From Gemmobacter caeni (GTDB taxonomy: Bacteria > Pseudomonadota > Alphaproteobacteria > Rhodobacterales > Rhodobacteraceae), in assembly GCF_003054195.1 (NCBI RefSeq), contig NZ_QBKP01000012.1:62001-126000 (forward strand): a DNA stretch of 64,000 nucleotides, read 5' to 3'. The position numbers were made by a program, and so were the translations under genes. Of this stretch, positions 17,765 through 26,168 are shown one piece after another. Numbering within the stretch: the stretch's first letter is position 1; every line of letters begins with the position of its first letter. Under the pieces are notes generated by a model, which saw nothing but the letters and a program-made list of their open reading frames with translations, was not told where the DNA came from and did no database searches.

Positions 17765-19012
17765 ATGAGCGATTTTACCAGCCGAGCCCGTCTGATCACC
17801 GAAGCCCTGCGTGACCTGTTTGCGGTCACGCCCTTGCAGCGTAATGACCACCTGTCCAATCGCTACGGGGCGGAAATCTATCTCAAGCGCGAGGATCTGA
17901 CGCCGGTGCGCAGCTACAAGCTGCGCGGGGCATTCAATGCCATGCGCAAGGTGCGGGCGGCAGATCCGGGGCAGGGACATTTCGTCTGCGCCAGCGCCGG
18001 TAACCATGCGCAGGGCATGGCCTATGCCTGCCGGCATTTCGGGGTGCGTGGCACGATCTTCATGCCGGTGACCACGCCGCAACAAAAGATCGACAAGACC
18101 CGGACTTTCGGCGGCGATGCGGTGCGCATCGTTCTGACCGGCGACTATTTCGACCAGACGCTTGCCGCCTCGCAAAAGTATTGCGCCGAGGAAGGCGCGC
18201 ATTTCCTGTCGCCTTTTGACGATCCAGATGTGATCGAAGGGCAGTCCAGCGTTGCGGTTGAACTGCTGGATCAACTGGGGGCCGCGCCAGATCTGGTGAT
18301 CCTGCCGGTCGGCGGGGGCGGGCTGGCCTCGGGCGTGACCACCTATCTGCGTGAAGCCGCGCCCGGCGTTGCCTTCCGCTTTGTGGAGCCGCTGGGGGGC
18401 GCGAGCCTGAGTGCGGCGCTGGAGGCGGGCGGGCCGGTGACGCTGCCGCGTGTCAACAGCTTTGTCGACGGGGCGGCCGTGGCGCGTCTGGGTACGCATA
18501 CCTATGATTGTCTGAAATGGGCAGATCCGGCGCAGGTGCTGCTGGCGCCAGAGGATCGCATCTGCATCACCATGCTGGAGATGCTAAACGTTGAGGGCAT
18601 CGTGCTGGAACCTGCCGGGGCGCTGTCGGTCGATGTGCTGCCGGTGCTGGCGAAGGAGATTCGCGGCAAGACCGTGGTCTGCGTCACCTCGGGCGGGAAT
18701 TTCGATTTCGAACGCCTGCCTGAAGTGAAGGAACGGGCGCAGCGGTTTGCGGGCAAGAAGAAATACTTCATCCTGCGCATGCCGCAGCGCCCCGGAGCCC
18801 TGCGCGAGTTTCTGATGATGCTTGGCCCGGATGACGACATCAGCCGCTTTGAATACCTCAAGAAATCCGCGCGCAACTTCGGATCGGTCCTCATCGGGAT
18901 CGAGACCAGCAGCGCCGGGAATTTCGACGCGCTGACCGCGCGGATTGATGCGGCGGGCTTTGCCTATCGGGATATCACCGGCGACGAGGCGCTGGCCGAA
19001 TTTCTGGTGTGA
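17765..19012 (+). CDS. ilvA: Threonine ammonia-lyase (threonine dehydratase)
   Basis: A 415-residue pyridoxal-phosphate enzyme that deaminates threonine to 2-oxobutanoate, the first step toward isoleucine. The PLP lysine lies in SYKLRGAFNAM near residue 58, with SAGNHAQG and the phosphate-binding GGGGLASG following. The C-terminal ~85 residues (from FILRMPQRPGAL) form the single ACT-like regulatory domain of the shorter IlvA form, shorter than the 514-residue E. coli enzyme. A catabolic role cannot be excluded. Confidence 0.93.
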   Translation: MSDFTSRARLITEALRDLFAVTPLQRNDHLSNRYGAEIYLKREDLTPVRSYKLRGAFNAMRKVRAADPGQGHFVCASAGNHAQGMAYACRHFGVRGTIFMPVTTPQQKIDKTRTFGGDAVRIVLTGDYFDQTLAASQKYCAEEGAHFLSPFDDPDVIEGQSSVAVELLDQLGAAPDLVILPVGGGGLASGVTTYLREAAPGVAFRFVEPLGGASLSAALEAGGPVTLPRVNSFVDGAAVARLGTHTYDCLKWADPAQVLLAPEDRICITMLEMLNVEGIVLEPAGALSVDVLPVLAKEIRGKTVVCVTSGGNFDFERLPEVKERAQRFAGKKKYFILRMPQRPGALREFLMMLGPDDDISRFEYLKKSARNFGSVLIGIETSSAGNFDALTARIDAAGFAYRDITGDEALAEFLV

Positions 19013-19019
19013 CCGGCCG

Positions 19020-19349
19020 TCAGGCGGCGGAATGACGGGCCAGACCGTTCGAGAAGGCGGCTTTGGAATCGATGTAAAGCCGGATCAGGGTGGCCAGATC
19101 CACGGCCCCGCCTGCCCCGGCGTTGCACATCCTTTCCCCTTCCTGACAACGTAATGCCAGATCGCGAAACCCCAAATTCAGCGCGCTGCCTTTCAGGAAG
19201 TGAAGGTCGCGCGGCAGTTGTGTGACCTCGCCCGCGCGGAGCCGGGTCACGACCTCGTCTGTTTCTTCCAGAAACAGCGCCGCCACTTCGGCAAAGCCGT
19301 CCTCCCCGACTTCGGATTGCAGTTCCGCAACCCTGCTCCAGTCAATCAT
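19020..19349 (-). CDS. Histidine phosphotransfer (Hpt) domain protein
   Basis: A 109-residue all-helical protein that is essentially one Hpt domain. The phospho-accepting histidine is in DLHFLKGSALNLG, which fits the consensus HxLKGSxxxxG. Start at 19349 (MIDWSRVAEL) gives a normal Hpt length; the open frame extends upstream without homology. It is divergently placed to a response regulator with a PP2C output domain, so a phosphorelay between the two is the obvious hypothesis. The gene converges on ilvA with an eight-base gap. Confidence 0.85.
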   Translation of the reverse strand: MIDWSRVAELQSEVGEDGFAEVAALFLEETDEVVTRLRAGEVTQLPRDLHFLKGSALNLGFRDLALRCQEGERMCNAGAGGAVDLATLIRLYIDSKAAFSNGLARHSAA

Positions 19350-19419
19350 GATACACCCCGAATGCGGCCAGACTGGCCGACGCTTCCACATCCCACCAGA
19401 TCAGGATCGCGGGCGGCGC

Positions 19420-19434
19420 TTAACAAGCGGTTAG
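19420..19434. promoter_or_regulatory. CtrA-like binding site between hpt and the REC-PP2C gene
   Basis: TTAA (19420-19423), seven bases, then TTAG (19431-19434) matches the alphaproteobacterial CtrA consensus TTAA-N7-TTAA at seven of eight positions with exact spacing. It lies in the 175-base region between the two divergent signalling genes, about 90 bases before the GTG at 19525. Confidence 0.5.
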
Positions 19435-19524
19435 GAAATCACACGAGTTTCCGCGCATTTTAGGTTTCACACCATCTTAAGAGGGGCTGCCGAAACTGCC
19501 GCTGTTTTTGGGTGGAGACAGCGT

Positions 19525-20787
19525 GTGAATCAGGGCAGTTCTCTTTTCACAGGTGATCTGATGGCGGGGGGCGGGCGCGGGCAGGTGCTTGTGGTCGACG
19601 ACAGCCGCGCACAGCGCCGCATCCTGACCATGTCGCTGCAACGCTGGGGCTATATGGTGACGGAAGCAGGCAGCGGGGAAGAGGCACTTCGGCTGGCGCG
19701 CGAAACCCCTTTTGATATCGTTCTCTCCGACTGGGTGATGCCGGGCATGTCGGGCCTGGAGTTTTGCAAGGCTTTCAGGGCTTTGCCGCACGAAAGCTAC
19801 GGCTATTTCATCATGCTGACCTCGAAATCCGAGAAAGGCGAGGTGGCGGACGGGCTGGATGGCGGGGCAGATGATTTTCTGACCAAGCCGGTCAGTGCGG
19901 ATGAACTGCACGCGCGGCTGCGGGCGGGGCAGCGCATTCTGGGCATGCAGGCCGAACTGGTGGAAAAGAACCGGCTGATCCGGGCGACGCTGGATGAATT
20001 GCAGAAGCTCTATGATTCGCTCGACCGGGATCTGATCGAGGCGCGCAGGCTGCAACAGACGCTGGTGCGGGACCGTCATCGCGATTTCGGGCGAGGAGTG
20101 GCGTCGATTCTTATGAAGCCCTCCGGTCATGTGGGCGGTGATCTGGCCGGGTTCTTCGAAATCAGTGCCCGCCGTGTGGCGCTGTATTCCGTGGACGTGT
20201 CGGGGCATGGCGTGGCTTCTGCGCTGATGACCGCCCGGCTGGCGGGGGTGCTTTCCGGGGCCTCGCCTGACCAGAACATCGCGCTGACAGGCGGTCTGGA
20301 CGGGCGGCGCGACGCCTGGCCGCCGGAAATGGTGGCAGCGCGGTTCAACCGTATGATGCTGGAGGAAATTCAGGTCGATCAGTATTTTACCATGGCCTAT
20401 GCCGAGGTTGATCTGGCCAGCGGGCGGCTGCAACTTGTGCAGGCCGGGCATCCCTATCCGCTGATCCTGCGGGCGGGGGGCGGGATCGAACTGCTGGGTG
20501 CGGGCGGGCCGCCGATCGGCTTGCTGCCAAATGTGATCTTCCAGCGGGTCGAGGCGCAGCTTGCGCCGGGGGACCGGCTGTTTCTGGTATCGGACGGTGT
20601 TACGGAATGTCCGACACCAGAGGGGGAGGAGTTGGGTGACGAGGGGCTGATGCGAATACTGCGGGACAATGCGCAGCTCGACAGCCCCGCGCTTCTGGAG
20701 GCGCTGGTCTGGAATCTGAACGCGCATGCCGGAGGCGGTGATTTTCCGGATGACGTGTCGGGCGTGCTGTTCGATTACCGGGGCTGA
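19525..20787 (+). CDS. Response regulator with PP2C (RsbU/SpoIIE-type) phosphatase output, RbaY-like
   Basis: A 420-residue cytoplasmic protein. Residues about 18-135 form a receiver domain with the acidic pair VVDDS, phospho-acceptor aspartate in LSDWVMPGM and the lysine in TKPVS. A coiled linker (about 140-190) leads to a PP2C-type phosphatase with GGDLAGFF, VDVSGHGVASALM and SDGVTE metal-ligand motifs. Such proteins dephosphorylate an anti-sigma antagonist in partner switching; Rhodobacter capsulatus RbaY, which affects gene transfer agent production, has this architecture as I recall. The GTG start at 19525 has GGAG upstream; ATG 19561 with AGGTGAT is a credible alternative. Confidence 0.87.
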   Translation: MNQGSSLFTGDLMAGGGRGQVLVVDDSRAQRRILTMSLQRWGYMVTEAGSGEEALRLARETPFDIVLSDWVMPGMSGLEFCKAFRALPHESYGYFIMLTSKSEKGEVADGLDGGADDFLTKPVSADELHARLRAGQRILGMQAELVEKNRLIRATLDELQKLYDSLDRDLIEARRLQQTLVRDRHRDFGRGVASILMKPSGHVGGDLAGFFEISARRVALYSVDVSGHGVASALMTARLAGVLSGASPDQNIALTGGLDGRRDAWPPEMVAARFNRMMLEEIQVDQYFTMAYAEVDLASGRLQLVQAGHPYPLILRAGGGIELLGAGGPPIGLLPNVIFQRVEAQLAPGDRLFLVSDGVTECPTPEGEELGDEGLMRILRDNAQLDSPALLEALVWNLNAHAGGGDFPDDVSGVLFDYRG

Positions 20788-21221
20788 GCCAGTGCGCGCG
20801 CCAGAAATGCCCGGTCACCGGCGTTGCCCAGCAGATCCATCGCCTCCAGCGCCGGCAACCAGACTGCACTGTGCCCTTCCTCAGTCGGCGGGCCGATGGG
20901 GCGGACGGGACGCGCCAGATAAATGGTGCACAGCTTTTCGGCCCAGAGATCGTAGTCCGGCATATAGCAGAACCGGCGGAAGGCGCCGAGGCGGCGGGTG
21001 ACGCGGATGCTCCAGCCGGTTTCCTCCATCACCTCGCGGTGCAGGGCCGCGATGGGCTGTTCGCCGGGGTCGATGCCACCACCCGGTAGCTGGAACTCGG
21101 GCTTCGGGTCTTCCTGAAAGGTGGTGAGGATCTGATCGCCTTCCAGCAGCACGGCATAGACGCCGGGGCGCCGCCGATAATGTTGACCTGCCTTCACTGC
21201 TTCGCCATACCGCCTGATCAT
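20775..21221 (-). CDS. NUDIX hydrolase
   Basis: A 148-residue NUDIX-fold pyrophosphohydrolase. The Nudix box is present as GGGIDPGE...REVMEETGW (about residues 43-65), with all the metal-binding glutamates. The substrate cannot be read from sequence. Start 21221 (MIRRYGEAVKAG) is preferred over an open upstream extension to 21308. The 3' end overlaps the phosphatase gene by 13 bases in convergent orientation. Confidence 0.85.
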   Translation of the reverse strand: MIRRYGEAVKAGQHYRRRPGVYAVLLEGDQILTTFQEDPKPEFQLPGGGIDPGEQPIAALHREVMEETGWSIRVTRRLGAFRRFCYMPDYDLWAEKLCTIYLARPVRPIGPPTEEGHSAVWLPALEAMDLLGNAGDRAFLARALAQPR

Positions 21222-21292
21222 GCCTTTGGTCCTGTGCTTGCCGCGCCTATATGATCGCGGTATGCCAAGACTGGCGCCTTCAGGAAACCCCC

Positions 21293-22294
21293 ATGACCAT
21301 TGGATCACAGATCGCCTGGGACGATACCGTCCTGCCCTTTCAACTCGACCTGTCGGACATCCGCGGCCGTATCGCGCGGCTGGACGGTGTTCTGGAGCAG
21401 GTTCTGAAGCAACATGCCTACCCGCCGCAGATCGAGGCGCTGGTCAGTGAAGCGACACTGCTGACCGCGCTGATCGGGCAGACAATCAAGCTGCGCTGGC
21501 GGCTGTCGCTGCAAATCCGCGGCACCGGCGCGGTGAAGATGGTGGCGACCGATTACTACGGCCCAACCGAGGGGGGGGAGCCTGCGCGGCTGCGCGCCTA
21601 TGCCGATTTCGATCCCGATCATCTGCCCGAAGTCGAACGCCCCTTCGATCTGCTGGGAGAGGGCTATTTCGTCATCGTGATCGACCAGGGGCAGGGGATG
21701 ACCCCCTATCAGGGCATCACGCCGCTGACCGGCAATTCGCTGGCCGACTGCGCGCAAACCTATTTCGCGCAGTCCGAACAGCTGCCGACGCGGTTTGCGC
21801 TGACCTATGGTCAGGTGCAGACGCCGGGCGGCGCGCCGCATTGGCGGGCCGGTGGCGTGATGATCCAGCACATGCCCAAGGCTTCGCCTTTCGCGGCGGA
21901 TCAGGGTGGCTCGGGCGAAGGCGGTCTGCTGACCGCTGAAGACATTGTTGACGGCGAGGATGGTGAAAACTGGACTCGCGCCAACCGTCTTCTGGAAACG
22001 GTGGAGGAGATGGAACTGATCGGCCCCGCCGTCTCGCCGACCGAACTGCTGGTGCGGCTGTTCCACGAGGAAGGCCCGCGCGTCTTTGATGCGCAGCCGG
22101 TGCGCTTTGGCTGTTCCTGCTCGGCCGAAAAGGTGCGTTCGTCGCTGGGGATCTATTCGCAAAAGGATCTGCGGCATATGACGACGCCGGAAGGCATCGT
22201 GACAGCGGATTGCCAGTTCTGCGGCGCGCACTACGAGTTCGACCCGCTGACGCTGGGCTTCGACGCGCCGAAGGCGGCCCCGGATGGGGCCTGA
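21293..22294 (+). CDS. hslO: Redox-regulated chaperone Hsp33
   Basis: A 333-residue cytosolic holdase chaperone activated by oxidation. The C-terminal zinc site is visible as GCSC followed by CQFC (CxC...CxxC), about 32 residues apart. The N-terminal domain has EATLLTALIGQTIK and VIDQGQGMTPYQGI, typical of HslO. The ATG at 21293 is preceded by AGGAAACCC; an in-frame ATG at 21251 is less likely. It leads a tightly packed three-gene run with the CoA pyrophosphatase and CCA-adding enzyme. Confidence 0.95.
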   Translation: MTIGSQIAWDDTVLPFQLDLSDIRGRIARLDGVLEQVLKQHAYPPQIEALVSEATLLTALIGQTIKLRWRLSLQIRGTGAVKMVATDYYGPTEGGEPARLRAYADFDPDHLPEVERPFDLLGEGYFVIVIDQGQGMTPYQGITPLTGNSLADCAQTYFAQSEQLPTRFALTYGQVQTPGGAPHWRAGGVMIQHMPKASPFAADQGGSGEGGLLTAEDIVDGEDGENWTRANRLLETVEEMELIGPAVSPTELLVRLFHEEGPRVFDAQPVRFGCSCSAEKVRSSLGIYSQKDLRHMTTPEGIVTADCQFCGAHYEFDPLTLGFDAPKAAPDGA

Positions 22295-22871
22295 GGCGCT
22301 ACTGGCTGCACTGGCACGGTTCTCGGGGGAGAGTTCGGATTTCGATCTGAACCCGGGGACCGTGCTGCCGCCGGGCCGTAAACTGCGGCCCGCTGCCGTG
22401 CTGATCGCTGTGTGCGAAGGCGCGGGCGGGCCGTCGGTCCTGTTGACCAAACGGGCGTCGGGGCTGAAGCACCATCCCGGCCAGATTGCCTTTCCAGGGG
22501 GCAAGATCGACGCGGGCGATGCCTCGGCCGAGGCGGCGGCTTTGCGCGAGGCGCAGGAGGAAGTGGGGCTCGACCCCGCACTGGTGCGTGTGCTGGGCCA
22601 GCTTCCTGCGCATGAAACGGTGACCGGCTACACGGTTGTGCCGATCCTTGGGCATATTCGCGCCGATTTCACGCCGGTTCCCGAGGCGGGCGAGGTGGAA
22701 GAGGTGTTCCGCGTGCCACTGGCGCATCTGGCTGATCCGGCGAATTTCCGGGTGGAACGGCGGATGTGGCGTGGGGTCTGGCGGCGCTATTATGTCGTGC
22801 CTTATGGACCCTATTACATCTGGGGCGCTACGGCCCGGATGTTGCGCGGCCTGGCCGAGAGGCTCGCATGA
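22284..22871 (+). CDS. CoA pyrophosphatase (NudL-type NUDIX hydrolase)
   Basis: A 195-residue NUDIX enzyme of the CoA-hydrolase subfamily. The UPF0035-type signature KHHPGQIAFPGGKID precedes the Nudix box GGKIDAGDASAEAAALREAQEEVGL. It would cleave CoA or its derivatives to 4'-phosphopantetheine and adenosine 3',5'-bisphosphate. It overlaps hslO by 11 bases and the next gene by an ATGA, so the three are translationally linked. Confidence 0.9.
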   Translation: MGPEALLAALARFSGESSDFDLNPGTVLPPGRKLRPAAVLIAVCEGAGGPSVLLTKRASGLKHHPGQIAFPGGKIDAGDASAEAAALREAQEEVGLDPALVRVLGQLPAHETVTGYTVVPILGHIRADFTPVPEAGEVEEVFRVPLAHLADPANFRVERRMWRGVWRRYYVVPYGPYYIWGATARMLRGLAERLA

Positions 22872-24010
22872 GGATCACCGGCCCCTGGATCGACGCGCCG
22901 GAAACGCAAGGAGTTTGCGCGGCGCTGACTGGGGCAGGTGCGCAGGCGCTTTTCGTCGGTGGCTGTGTGCGCAATGCCCTGCTGGGTGCCGCGGTCAATG
23001 ACATTGACATTGCCACCGATGCGCAGCCCGAAACGGTGGTCAGGCTGTGCGAGGCGGCGGGGTTCCGGGTGGTGCCGACCGGGATCGACCATGGCACTGT
23101 CACGGTGGTTGCCAAGGGCGTGCCGCATGAGGTGACGACCTTCCGTCGTGACGTGGAAACCGATGGCCGCCGCGCCACGGTCGCATTTTCCTCCGATGTG
23201 GCCGAGGATGCCGCGCGGCGCGATTTCACCATGAATGCGCTTTATGCGGCCCCTGACGGTCAGGTGATAGATCCGCTGGGCGGCTTGCCCGATCTGCTGG
23301 CGCGGCGGCTGCGTTTCGTGGGCGAGCCGGAGCAACGCATCCGCGAGGATTACTTGCGTATTCTTCGCTTCTTCCGGTTCCATGCCTGGTATGGCGACCC
23401 CGCACAGGGGATCGACGCGGATGGTCTGGCCGCCTGCGCCGTGCTGGCCGAGGGGCTGGAGACGCTTTCGGCAGAACGGGTCGGGGCCGAGATGCGCAAG
23501 CTGCTGGCCGCGCCCGATCCCGCGCCCTCGGTCGCAGCCATGGCGCAGGCCGGGATCTTGCAGCGGGTTCTGCCCGGCGCTGACCCGACTGCGCTGGCGC
23601 CGCTGGTGCATCTGGAGGCCGGGATACCGCCACGCTGGATGCGGCGGCTGGCGGTGCTGGGTGGCGAAGCGGTCGATGACCGCTGGCGCCTGTCGCGGGC
23701 GGAAAGCCGCGATCTGGCCCTGTTGTTGCCTGCGGTGCGTGAGGGGGGCAGCGCCGCGGTGCTGGGTTATCGGCTGAAAGCCCTCGCCGCCGATGCCATT
23801 CTCGCGCGGGCCGCGATGCTTGGGCATCCGCCCGGGCGGGGCTGGCAGGCCGAGGTCGCGCGTGGCGCGGCTGCCGTGATGCCGGTGCGCCCTGCCGACC
23901 TGATGCCGCAATATCAGGGGGCGGAGCTGGGCGCGCGGCTGAAGGCGATCGAGGCGCGCTGGCTGCAATCGGATCTGCGGCTGGACCGGACGGCGCTTCT
24001 GTCCCCCTGA
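22868..24010 (+). CDS. CCA tRNA nucleotidyltransferase (poly(A) polymerase family)
   Basis: A 380-residue class II nucleotidyltransferase that builds or repairs the tRNA 3' CCA end. The head has FVGGCVRNALLG and the catalytic carboxylates DIDIATDA, followed by GIDHGTVTVV and RRDFTMNALY. The RIREDYLRILRFFRFHAWYG segment is the family's nucleotide-selecting region. No HD phosphohydrolase domain is apparent. It begins inside the stop of the CoA pyrophosphatase gene. Confidence 0.92.
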   Translation: MRITGPWIDAPETQGVCAALTGAGAQALFVGGCVRNALLGAAVNDIDIATDAQPETVVRLCEAAGFRVVPTGIDHGTVTVVAKGVPHEVTTFRRDVETDGRRATVAFSSDVAEDAARRDFTMNALYAAPDGQVIDPLGGLPDLLARRLRFVGEPEQRIREDYLRILRFFRFHAWYGDPAQGIDADGLAACAVLAEGLETLSAERVGAEMRKLLAAPDPAPSVAAMAQAGILQRVLPGADPTALAPLVHLEAGIPPRWMRRLAVLGGEAVDDRWRLSRAESRDLALLLPAVREGGSAAVLGYRLKALAADAILARAAMLGHPPGRGWQAEVARGAAAVMPVRPADLMPQYQGAELGARLKAIEARWLQSDLRLDRTALLSP

Positions 24011-24017
24011 AACGCGA

Positions 24018-24046
24018 AACGCCCGCAGCCATCGGCTACGGGCGTT
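24018..24046 (-). terminator. Hairpin terminator between the CCA gene and rpsO
   Basis: AACGCCCG (24018-24025) pairs with CGGGCGTT (24039-24046), with an inner AGCC/GGCT stem. On the reverse strand it is followed by TTTCGCGTTT, a weak T-rich tract. It fits rpsO termination and may serve both converging genes. Confidence 0.75.
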
Positions 24047-24066
24047 CCGTTAAGCTGTGCGAAAGC

Positions 24067-24336
24067 TCAGCGACGCAGGCCCAGACGCGAAATCAGCGAC
24101 TGGTAACGGCCTTCATCCTTGCCCTTCAGGTAGTCCAGCAGCTTGCGGCGCTGGGCCACGAGCATCAGAAGGCCACGACGCGAGTGGTTGTCCTTCTTGT
24201 GGGTCTTGAAGTGCTCGGTCAGCGTCGCGATGCGCGACGACAGGATCGCAACCTGAACTTCCGGCGAGCCGGTGTCGCCTTCTTTGGTCGCGTATTCCTT
24301 GATCAGACGGGCTTTTTCTTCCACGGTGATCGACAT
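24067..24336 (-). CDS. rpsO: 30S ribosomal protein S15
   Basis: An 89-residue ribosomal protein that binds the 16S rRNA three-way junction in the central domain. The family signature [19 protein letters not shown] is intact and the length is standard. The ATG at 24336 follows AAAGGAGATCCCG. An upstream hairpin with a GNRA loop may be part of an autoregulatory leader. No pnp gene follows in this window, since the reading proceeds toward the converging CCA gene. Confidence 0.98.
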   Translation of the reverse strand: MSITVEEKARLIKEYATKEGDTGSPEVQVAILSSRIATLTEHFKTHKKDNHSRRGLLMLVAQRRKLLDYLKGKDEGRYQSLISRLGLRR

Positions 24337-24401
24337 CGGGATCTCCTTTGCAGGTTGGTGTGACGGCACAAGCCGGGATGTCGTCCAGCAGGGCCCTTGG
24401 T

Positions 24402-24417
24402 TCCGCCTTGCGGCGGA
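24402..24417 (-). promoter_or_regulatory. GNRA-capped hairpin in the rpsO leader
   Basis: On the reverse strand TCCGCC-GCAA-GGCGGA is a perfect six-pair stem capped by a GCAA tetraloop, 66 bases before the rpsO ATG. S15 commonly binds its own leader in many phyla, using differing structures. Whether this hairpin is that element is not provable here. Confidence 0.4.
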
Positions 24418-24621
24418 TGCGGGCGTATAGGAGAAAATCGCCCGCAAGGGAAGATGGATTCGCCCGGACGGATCATTCCCAGTTTAACCAAATTGCAAGA
24501 AACCATCGCGCCCGCGTGGCGCGCTTGCCCGGATTGTGCCATGATCGGCGCGCTGAATCTTCTGCAATGACAGGGGCTTGCGCGGAATATTGGTTAACGC
24601 CGGGCGGGCATTTCGGGGTTC

Positions 24622-25659
24622 GTGGGGAAACTGGCCATGTTGGGGCTGATCGGGTTGCTGGGCGCCTTGAGCGCGGGTCTGATGCTGGATGCGTTCGTCG
24701 CGCGACCGGAGGCGGAGGATGACCCATCCGCGAATGACGAGGATTCTCCCCCGGATGACACGGCGGAGAGTGATTCTTTCGCGCATGGCGATTTACTCGA
24801 CCCGGCCACCGCGCATGCCGCCCCCTCAGCGGATGCCGCGCCGGAGGCGCCTGCGGTGGTTACCGGAGGGCCGGGGGATGACACGCTGACCGGCGGGGCC
24901 GAAGACGATGTGATCCATGGGCGGGGCGGTCTGGACCAGATCGTGTCGCGTGGGGGGGATGACAGGGTCGGAGGCGGTGCCGGACAGGATTATCTTTATG
25001 GCGGGCGCGGGGATGACACGCTTGCCGGTGGTTCCGGCGACGATCTGCTGCGCGGCGAGGCGGGGGCCGACTCGCTGTCCGGTGGCAGTGGCAATGATTT
25101 CATCGCGGGTCACGGCGGGACCGATACGCTGGCAGGTGGGCGTGGCGACGATTCGTTGATGGGCGGCAGCGGCAATGACCTGTTGCAAGACGATCTGGGC
25201 GACGACTGGCTGAACGGAGGTTACGGCGAGGATACCCTGTCGGGAGGCTATGGCGCCGATACGCTTGATGGCGATGCGGGAAATGATCTGCTGATCGGCC
25301 ATGACCCGCAGGCGCCCCAGGATGGCGATGCCGATTTCCTCAATGGCGGGCAGGGTGACGATACGATGGTGGCCGGGGCGGAGGATTACCTGACCGGCGG
25401 ATCGGGGGCCGATACCTTCCGTCTGGGCGACTGGCTGGAGGAAGGCGACGGCGCGCGGATCATGGATTTCAATGCGCATGAGGATGTGCTGGAGGTGCAA
25501 TACGATCCCGAGGCGCATCCTGACCCGGTGCTGGAACTGCATGCCGATCCCCGGACCGGCGACGTAGCCCTGCATCTGGATGGCAAGCCCCTCGCCATCG
25601 TGGCGAATGGCGCCGGGCTGGATCTGTCGCAGATCAGGCTGGTTCCGCAGGCGGCGTAA
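24622..25659 (+). CDS. RTX (hemolysin-type calcium-binding repeat) protein with N-terminal hydrophobic anchor
   Basis: A 345-residue protein. Residues ~4-24 are hydrophobic (LGLIGLLGALSAGLMLDAF). An acidic Asp/Glu/Ser-rich linker (about 30-60) follows, then roughly ten GGxGxDxLx nonapeptide repeats (about 80-245) that should form a calcium-binding beta-roll. The C-terminal ~95 residues resemble the tail of serralysin-type RTX proteins (SGADTFRLGDW, IMDFNAHEDVLEV). An N-terminal membrane segment is unusual, since most RTX proteins are exported by type I secretion from a C-terminal signal. The start is uncertain: GTG 24622 or ATG 24637; an in-frame stop at 24595 limits extension. No enzymatic domain is seen. 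Confidence 0.82.
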   Translation: MGKLAMLGLIGLLGALSAGLMLDAFVARPEAEDDPSANDEDSPPDDTAESDSFAHGDLLDPATAHAAPSADAAPEAPAVVTGGPGDDTLTGGAEDDVIHGRGGLDQIVSRGGDDRVGGGAGQDYLYGGRGDDTLAGGSGDDLLRGEAGADSLSGGSGNDFIAGHGGTDTLAGGRGDDSLMGGSGNDLLQDDLGDDWLNGGYGEDTLSGGYGADTLDGDAGNDLLIGHDPQAPQDGDADFLNGGQGDDTMVAGAEDYLTGGSGADTFRLGDWLEEGDGARIMDFNAHEDVLEVQYDPEAHPDPVLELHADPRTGDVALHLDGKPLAIVANGAGLDLSQIRLVPQAA

Positions 25660-26164
25660 TTTCCCATGCCTGCACGGTCTGTGCCAGCGGCACATAAAGT
25701 GGATGGCGCGGCTGCCCGGCGAAGGTCAGGCCCAGATGCGCGACCTCTGCCCCACTGGCGCGCAGCAGCGCCAGAACCGCCGCATCGCGCCCCATCAGCC
25801 CGCCATGGTTGCCCCAGCCGCAGACTGCCGATCCCGAGACCCGCGCCGCCCAACGCAACAGCCGGTCGTTCAGCGGGCCAACCGGATCGTCGGCGCGTTT
25901 CAGATCGGCGGGTTCCTTGCTGCGCAGCGCAAACAGGTTCACCACGGCAAAGCCACCGGCTCCGCCCATCCGCGCCCGTTTCTCGCAACGCGCAAGCGTC
26001 TGGTCATTTTTGCGTTCCGTCGCGGTGGAGGGGTTGAGCATGACAAACAGCATCAACCGCCCCGCGCCCCAGCGACGGCTGAGATAGTAGCGGTACAGCC
26101 CGCAGCGCGAATAGGCGGCGCGCGATTGCACGCCCGCCTCGGCATGGCGACGGATCAGCAGCAT
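25634..26164 (-). CDS. DUF1643 family protein
   Basis: A 176-residue cytosolic protein matching DUF1643 as I know it: YRYYLSRRWG, then MLFVMLNPSTATE with a DQTLARCEKRA segment and GFAVVNLFALRSK. The function of the family is unknown. The start at 26164 lies four bases after the truB stop, so it is probably co-transcribed with truB. Its 3' end overlaps the RTX gene by 26 bases in convergent orientation. Confidence 0.85.
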   Translation of the reverse strand: MLLIRRHAEAGVQSRAAYSRCGLYRYYLSRRWGAGRLMLFVMLNPSTATERKNDQTLARCEKRARMGGAGGFAVVNLFALRSKEPADLKRADDPVGPLNDRLLRWAARVSGSAVCGWGNHGGLMGRDAAVLALLRASGAEVAHLGLTFAGQPRHPLYVPLAQTVQAWEITPPAEPA

Positions 26165-26168
26165 CGGC

